Below are positions 61,075-64,000 of a stretch of DNA of 64,000 bases, in pieces; positions within the stretch are counted from its first letter, which is position 1, and every line of letters begins with the position of its first letter. Position numbers and translations under genes: made by a program. Under the pieces are notes generated by a model. That model saw only the letters and a program-made list of their open reading frames with translations, was not told the origin of the DNA and made no database searches. The DNA is from an uncultured Anaerococcus sp. (GTDB taxonomy: Bacteria > Bacillota > Clostridia > Tissierellales > Peptoniphilaceae): contig CALUCE010000008.1 of NCBI GenBank assembly GCA_943914475.1, positions 38,657 to 102,656 of the forward strand, written 5' to 3'.

Positions 61075-61697
61075 TAGATAAATACCTCCTCAAGTTTTGT
61101 GATTGCATCTTTTGTAATCACAAGCTTATCATGTCTTAGTAGATCATATACATTGATTAGGTTTGCTTTTTCTACGTCTACACCCTCAATATTTCTGAAT
61201 GATCTATAAACTTTATCGTCGTTTTCAGCTATAACTACATAAGCTTTTTTGTCTGCTTCAACCTTGTTTAGTACATCTAAAGCAGTTTTTGTTTTGTAGT
61301 CATCAAGCTTTAATTCATCAAGTACAACTAGTTCATTGTCTCTAAGCTTTGATGTAAGAACTGAGTAAAGGGCAAGTCTTCTAATTTTCTTTGGAACTCT
61401 GTAGCTGTAGTCTCTTGGCTTTGGTGCAAATACTACTCCACCGCCTGTGTAGTGAGGAGCTCTTATAGATCCTTGTCTTGCTCTACCAGTACCTTTTTGT
61501 CTGAATGGCTTTCTTCCACCACCTCTTACTTCTCCACGAGTCTTGGCGGATTGTGTGCCTTGTCTTTTATTTGCTAGTTGGTTTTTAACTACTTCGTAAA
61601 CTGCATATTCTGATACATTTGCATCAAATAGAGTTTCGTTTAGTTCGATTTCACCAACATTTTCTCCCTTAATGTTTAAAACTTCTATTTTAGGCAT
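61074..61697 (-). CDS. rplD: 50S ribosomal protein L4
   Basis: A 207-aa L4 with the tunnel loop (GGRKPFRQKGTGRARQGSIR). In Proteobacteria L4 also represses the S10 operon through its leader, which makes the structured leader at 62715-62860 relevant. Confidence 0.97.
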   Translation of the reverse strand: MPKIEVLNIKGENVGEIELNETLFDANVSEYAVYEVVKNQLANKRQGTQSAKTRGEVRGGGRKPFRQKGTGRARQGSIRAPHYTGGGVVFAPKPRDYSYRVPKKIRRLALYSVLTSKLRDNELVVLDELKLDDYKTKTALDVLNKVEADKKAYVVIAENDDKVYRSFRNIEGVDVEKANLINVYDLLRHDKLVITKDAITKLEEVFI

Positions 61698-61711
61698 TTA
61701 ATTCCTCCTTA

Positions 61712-62341
61712 TTATAGGCTCTTAACTGCTTGTTTTACTTCAACAAGTCCACCTTTAGGGCCTGGAACTGCACCTTTTACTAAAATGTAGCTTTCGTCTG
61801 CATTTACTTTAACTACTTTTAGGTTTTGGATAGTAACACGTTCGTCACCCATTTTTCCTGAGCCTTTTCTACCCTTGAACACTCTTGCTGGATCTGAACC
61901 TGCTGCTCTAGCACCAGCTATTCTGTGTGATTTAGAACCGTGGCTTGAAGGACCTCTTCCGTAGTTCCATCTTTTGATAGCACCTTGAGTGCCTTTGCCC
62001 TTTGATGTAGCAACAACGTCAACAACATCTCCGTCTTGGAAAAGATCAACTGTTACTGTATCACCTACTTTAAGGTCTGTAGCTTCGTTTAGTCTAACTT
62101 CTTTTAAATGTCTTTTGTAAGAAGCATTAGCCTTGTCAAAGTGTCCTCTGATTGGTTTTTTAACGTTCTTTTCTTTTTTGTCTAGATATCCGATTTGTAC
62201 TGCATCGTATCCATCTACGTCTTGAGTTTTAACTTGTACGATTACATTTTCTTCAGCTTTTAGAACTGTTACTGGTGTAACAACACCATCGGCATCTATA
62301 ACTTGAGTCATGCCTATTTTTGTTGTAAATATACTCTTCAT
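61712..62341 (-). CDS. rplC: 50S ribosomal protein L3
   Basis: A 209-aa L3: KSIFTTKIGMTQVIDADGVV and GRGPSSHGSKSHRIAGARAA, the finger reaching the peptidyl-transferase centre. Confidence 0.97.
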   Translation of the reverse strand: MKSIFTTKIGMTQVIDADGVVTPVTVLKAEENVIVQVKTQDVDGYDAVQIGYLDKKEKNVKKPIRGHFDKANASYKRHLKEVRLNEATDLKVGDTVTVDLFQDGDVVDVVATSKGKGTQGAIKRWNYGRGPSSHGSKSHRIAGARAAGSDPARVFKGRKGSGKMGDERVTIQNLKVVKVNADESYILVKGAVPGPKGGLVEVKQAVKSL

Positions 62342-62405
62342 TTATGAGTACCTCCTTAATTACAGCGGATTGTGCCAGCTTGCTGGACTTCGTCAATCAT
62401 TCTAA

Positions 62406-62714
62406 TTACAGTTTTATTTCTATGTCGACACCTGCAGGTAAGTTTAATTTCTTAAGTGCATCTAATGTTTTAGCATTAGGGTTGATGATGTCGATTAATC
62501 TTTTGTGTGTTCTTTGTTCAAACTGTTCTCTGGAGTCTTTGTATTTGTGAACCGCTCTAAGTATTGTGATAACTTCTACTTCTGTTGGAAGTGGAATTGG
62601 TCCACTAACTTGTGCTCCTGATCTCTTTACCGCTTCTACGATTTTCTCTGCTGAGCTATCAATCAACTCGTGATCGTATGCTCTTAACCTGATTCTGATT
62701 TTTTGATTAGCCAT
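62406..62714 (-). CDS. rpsJ: 30S ribosomal protein S10
   Basis: A 102-aa S10/NusE: QKIRIRLRAYDHELIDSSAE and SGPIPLPTEVEVITILRAVH. It also links ribosomes to RNA polymerase via NusG. It is the first gene of the operon, with AAGGAGG before the ATG. Confidence 0.97.
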   Translation of the reverse strand: MANQKIRIRLRAYDHELIDSSAEKIVEAVKRSGAQVSGPIPLPTEVEVITILRAVHKYKDSREQFEQRTHKRLIDIINPNAKTLDALKKLNLPAGVDIEIKL

Positions 62715-62860
62715 TTTTCCTCCTTGTAATGTTCCGCCTTTCCGGGCGTTTAATTATTTTTTGGGAATCGTTCGAAATCCTTCTCGAACTTGCTCGGTGA
62801 AAATTTCCTTTTGTGGTGGCTGTTCACAAAAGCAACCTCTCACTTCAAAGCACCATGTTA
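62715..62860 (-). promoter_or_regulatory. Structured 5' leader of the S10 operon
   Basis: About 145 nt of leader with three predicted hairpins on the minus strand: CTTTTGTG/CACAAAAG, GTTCGA/TCGAAC and CGCC/GGCG. The GTGAGAGGTTGC and ACAGCCACC segments could pair. The layout suits an autoregulatory leader, perhaps for L4. No known riboswitch is recognised. Confidence 0.5.
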
Positions 62861-62888
62861 TAATATCAAAAATTCTAAGATAAATCAA
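62860..62888 (-). promoter_or_regulatory. S10 operon promoter
   Basis: Minus-strand TTGATT (62888-62883), a 17-bp spacer and TATTAT (62865-62860). Confidence 0.65.
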
Positions 62889-63107
62889 GCCTTTTTAAAA
62901 GATTTTACAAAAGAGCCGATTTCTCTTAGCTTTTTATATACATAACAGGCTTATTATACACTAATATTATTAGAATATCAACACTTTTCTTTATTTTCTT
63001 TTATTTTACAATTTAATTTACTTATTTTACTTTCCTTCTATTTTATATAGGGATATTTAATATACATATGAGAAAATAATCGTACAGTAGATTTAAGAGG
63101 TGAGAAA
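62889..63107. other. Divergent intergenic region, S10 operon and glyoxalase
   Basis: About 220 bp of AT-rich sequence. Apart from the S10 promoter just outside it, I see no gene. The glyoxalase promoter is not clear. GAGGTG precedes its ATG. Confidence 0.4.
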
Positions 63108-63491
63108 ATGAAATTTAAACCAATACATGTATGTATAAGAGTTTATGATTTAGAAAAGTCTATAAACTTTTACAAAGAAGCTTTTGATTTTGTCGTAACA
63201 AACAAAAAGGACTATCCAGATGATAAGTTTACCTTAATATATATGGCAAGTGAAAAGGGTGGTTTTGAATTAGAGCTTACCTACAACTATGACCACGAGC
63301 CATATACTCTAGGAGATGGCTACTCCCATATAGCCTTTGAGGTAGAAGATTTGGAAAAATCTCACCAAGAACATAAGGATGCTGGCTTTAAGGTAAGTGA
63401 GCTTTCAGGTTTAGCTGATGACAATAAAGCACACTTTTACTTTATAACCGATCCTGATGGCTATGATATTGAAATTATTAGGGCGGACTAG
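63108..63491 (+). CDS. gloA: Glyoxalase I / VOC-family protein
   Basis: A 127-aa two-betaalphabetabetabeta metalloenzyme fold: IHVCIRVYDLEKSINFYKEA with the first His, FELELTYNYD with a Glu, GYSHIAFEVEDLEKS with the second His, and ITDPDGYDIEII with the last Glu. All four metal ligands are visible and the length equals lactoylglutathione lyase. The thiol cofactor is unknown in this group. It is monocistronic. Confidence 0.88.
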   Translation: MKFKPIHVCIRVYDLEKSINFYKEAFDFVVTNKKDYPDDKFTLIYMASEKGGFELELTYNYDHEPYTLGDGYSHIAFEVEDLEKSHQEHKDAGFKVSELSGLADDNKAHFYFITDPDGYDIEIIRAD

Positions 63492-63594
63492 ATAGTATGC
63501 TTTAAACTATAGGCATTTTTATGCTTATAGTTTTTTTATTTCTCGAATTGTCCTAAGATAAGTATATAAATTTATAAATTTATTTTTAGGCTTA

Positions 63595-63800
63595 TGCTTA
63601 GTACTTTTCCTTTTATATTAGTAGAATTTTTTAGTTTAGAATATTTGGGGACAAAACTAAAGATTTTGTCCCCGACTTCGTTGAAGGTATTTTTCTAGTT
63701 TTCTAATCTAAACTTCTAAAACATTACTCGTGATATGAGCTTTAGTCATGTAACGAATCTATTGTAAGTAGATGATTTTATTAATCTATTTTTCTATTAA
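63595..63800. repeat. ~207-bp tandem repeat, unit 1
   Basis: Contains TTAGTAGAATTTTTTAGTTT, the hairpin GGGGACAAAA/TTTTGTCCCC (63647-63673) and an element-C-like end (CGTGATATGAGCTTTAGTCA). Confidence 0.85.
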
Positions 63801-63801
63801 G

Positions 63802-64000
63802 ATTTAGTTCTTTTCCTTTTATACTGGTAGAATTTTTTTAGTTTGGAAAATTCGGGGACAAAACTGAAGATTTTGTCCCCGAATTCGTTGAAGGTATTAT
63901 TTTTTTCTAATTTCTAATTTTAATTACCAAAACATTAATCGTGACATGAGCTTTAGTCATGTAACGAATCTATTGTAAGTAGATGATTTTATTAATCTAT
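63802..64000. repeat. ~207-bp tandem repeat, unit 2 (runs to edge)
   Basis: Repeats unit 1 with scattered changes. The hairpin is at 63854-63880 with compensating sequence. More units may follow outside the window. Confidence 0.85.

Larger units (their letters stand above)
63492..64000. other. Intergenic region filled by a tandem duplication
   Basis: After the glyoxalase gene comes a possible hairpin (AAACTATAGGCA...TGCTTATAGTTT, 63503-63534), then two ~207-bp repeat units to the window edge. No gene is seen. Confidence 0.7.

Overview
The window comes from a low-GC, Gram-positive anaerobe. The best fit is the Peptoniphilaceae / Anaerococcus group of Firmicutes, judged from the AT-rich sequence, strong AGGAGG-type ribosome sites, sortase-anchored pili, NPKTG-type wall anchors, and fermentative enzymes such as a lactate/malate-family dehydrogenase and an iron alcohol dehydrogenase. 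This is inferred from content, not from a database match. No rRNA, tRNA, CRISPR array or insertion-sequence transposase was found.

Layout. 1-9145 (minus): a pilus operon, read right to left as small coiled-coil protein, signal peptidase I, giant tip pilin, major pilin, class C sortase (cut by the window edge). The tip pilin is split by a +1 frameshift that separates its last SpaA-like domain and LPETG anchor from the rest. 9802-25992: housekeeping and metabolic genes, including an S41 peptidase, MntP, nitroreductase, HerA-like ATPase, HAD phosphatase, phosphoribosyltransferase, cyclophilin, lactate-type dehydrogenase, dicarboxylate symporter, a GT8 glycosyltransferase, a secreted flavin reductase and an Fe-alcohol dehydrogenase with a divergent IclR regulator. 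26735-32578: Maf, a class I amidotransferase-like hydrolase, a PepSY lipoprotein and a polysaccharide operon (UDP-glucuronate epimerase, UDP-glucose dehydrogenase, GT2). 33305-34917: a small cassette of DUF2922, DUF1659, a 20-aa ORF, a YvrJ-type holin-like protein and a phage-type endolysin, with no phage structural genes. 35811-41932: three related secreted coiled-coil proteins, a Pro/Glu-rich wall protein and a ComK-like regulator. 42032-47430: a DUF3783 protein, RNase H, alpha-amylase, DeoC and a PAS-SpoIIE phosphatase. 48251-62714 (minus): the complete S10-spc-alpha ribosomal operon from rpsJ to rplQ with secY, adk, infA and rpoA. 63108: a glyoxalase gene.

The long gaps between genes are largely built from families of imperfect hairpin repeats. 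These include a ~123-bp element A, a ~97-bp element B, short GGACAA/TTGTCC hairpins, a ~120-bp element C, a 42-bp tandem repeat, an exact 83-bp duplication inside the ribosomal operon and a ~207-bp tandem duplication at the right edge. The block at 26.1-26.7 kb is largely repeated in inverted orientation at 42.7-43.45 kb.

How the genes work together. The left part makes and assembles pili. The 29-32.6 kb operon makes UDP-glucuronate/UDP-galacturonate for a surface polysaccharide. The 35-41 kb cluster displays or releases cell-surface proteins. The strongest candidates for under-described biology are the split tip pilin, the domesticated-looking lysis cassette, the shared C-terminal module of the three secreted proteins, and the hairpin repeat families.
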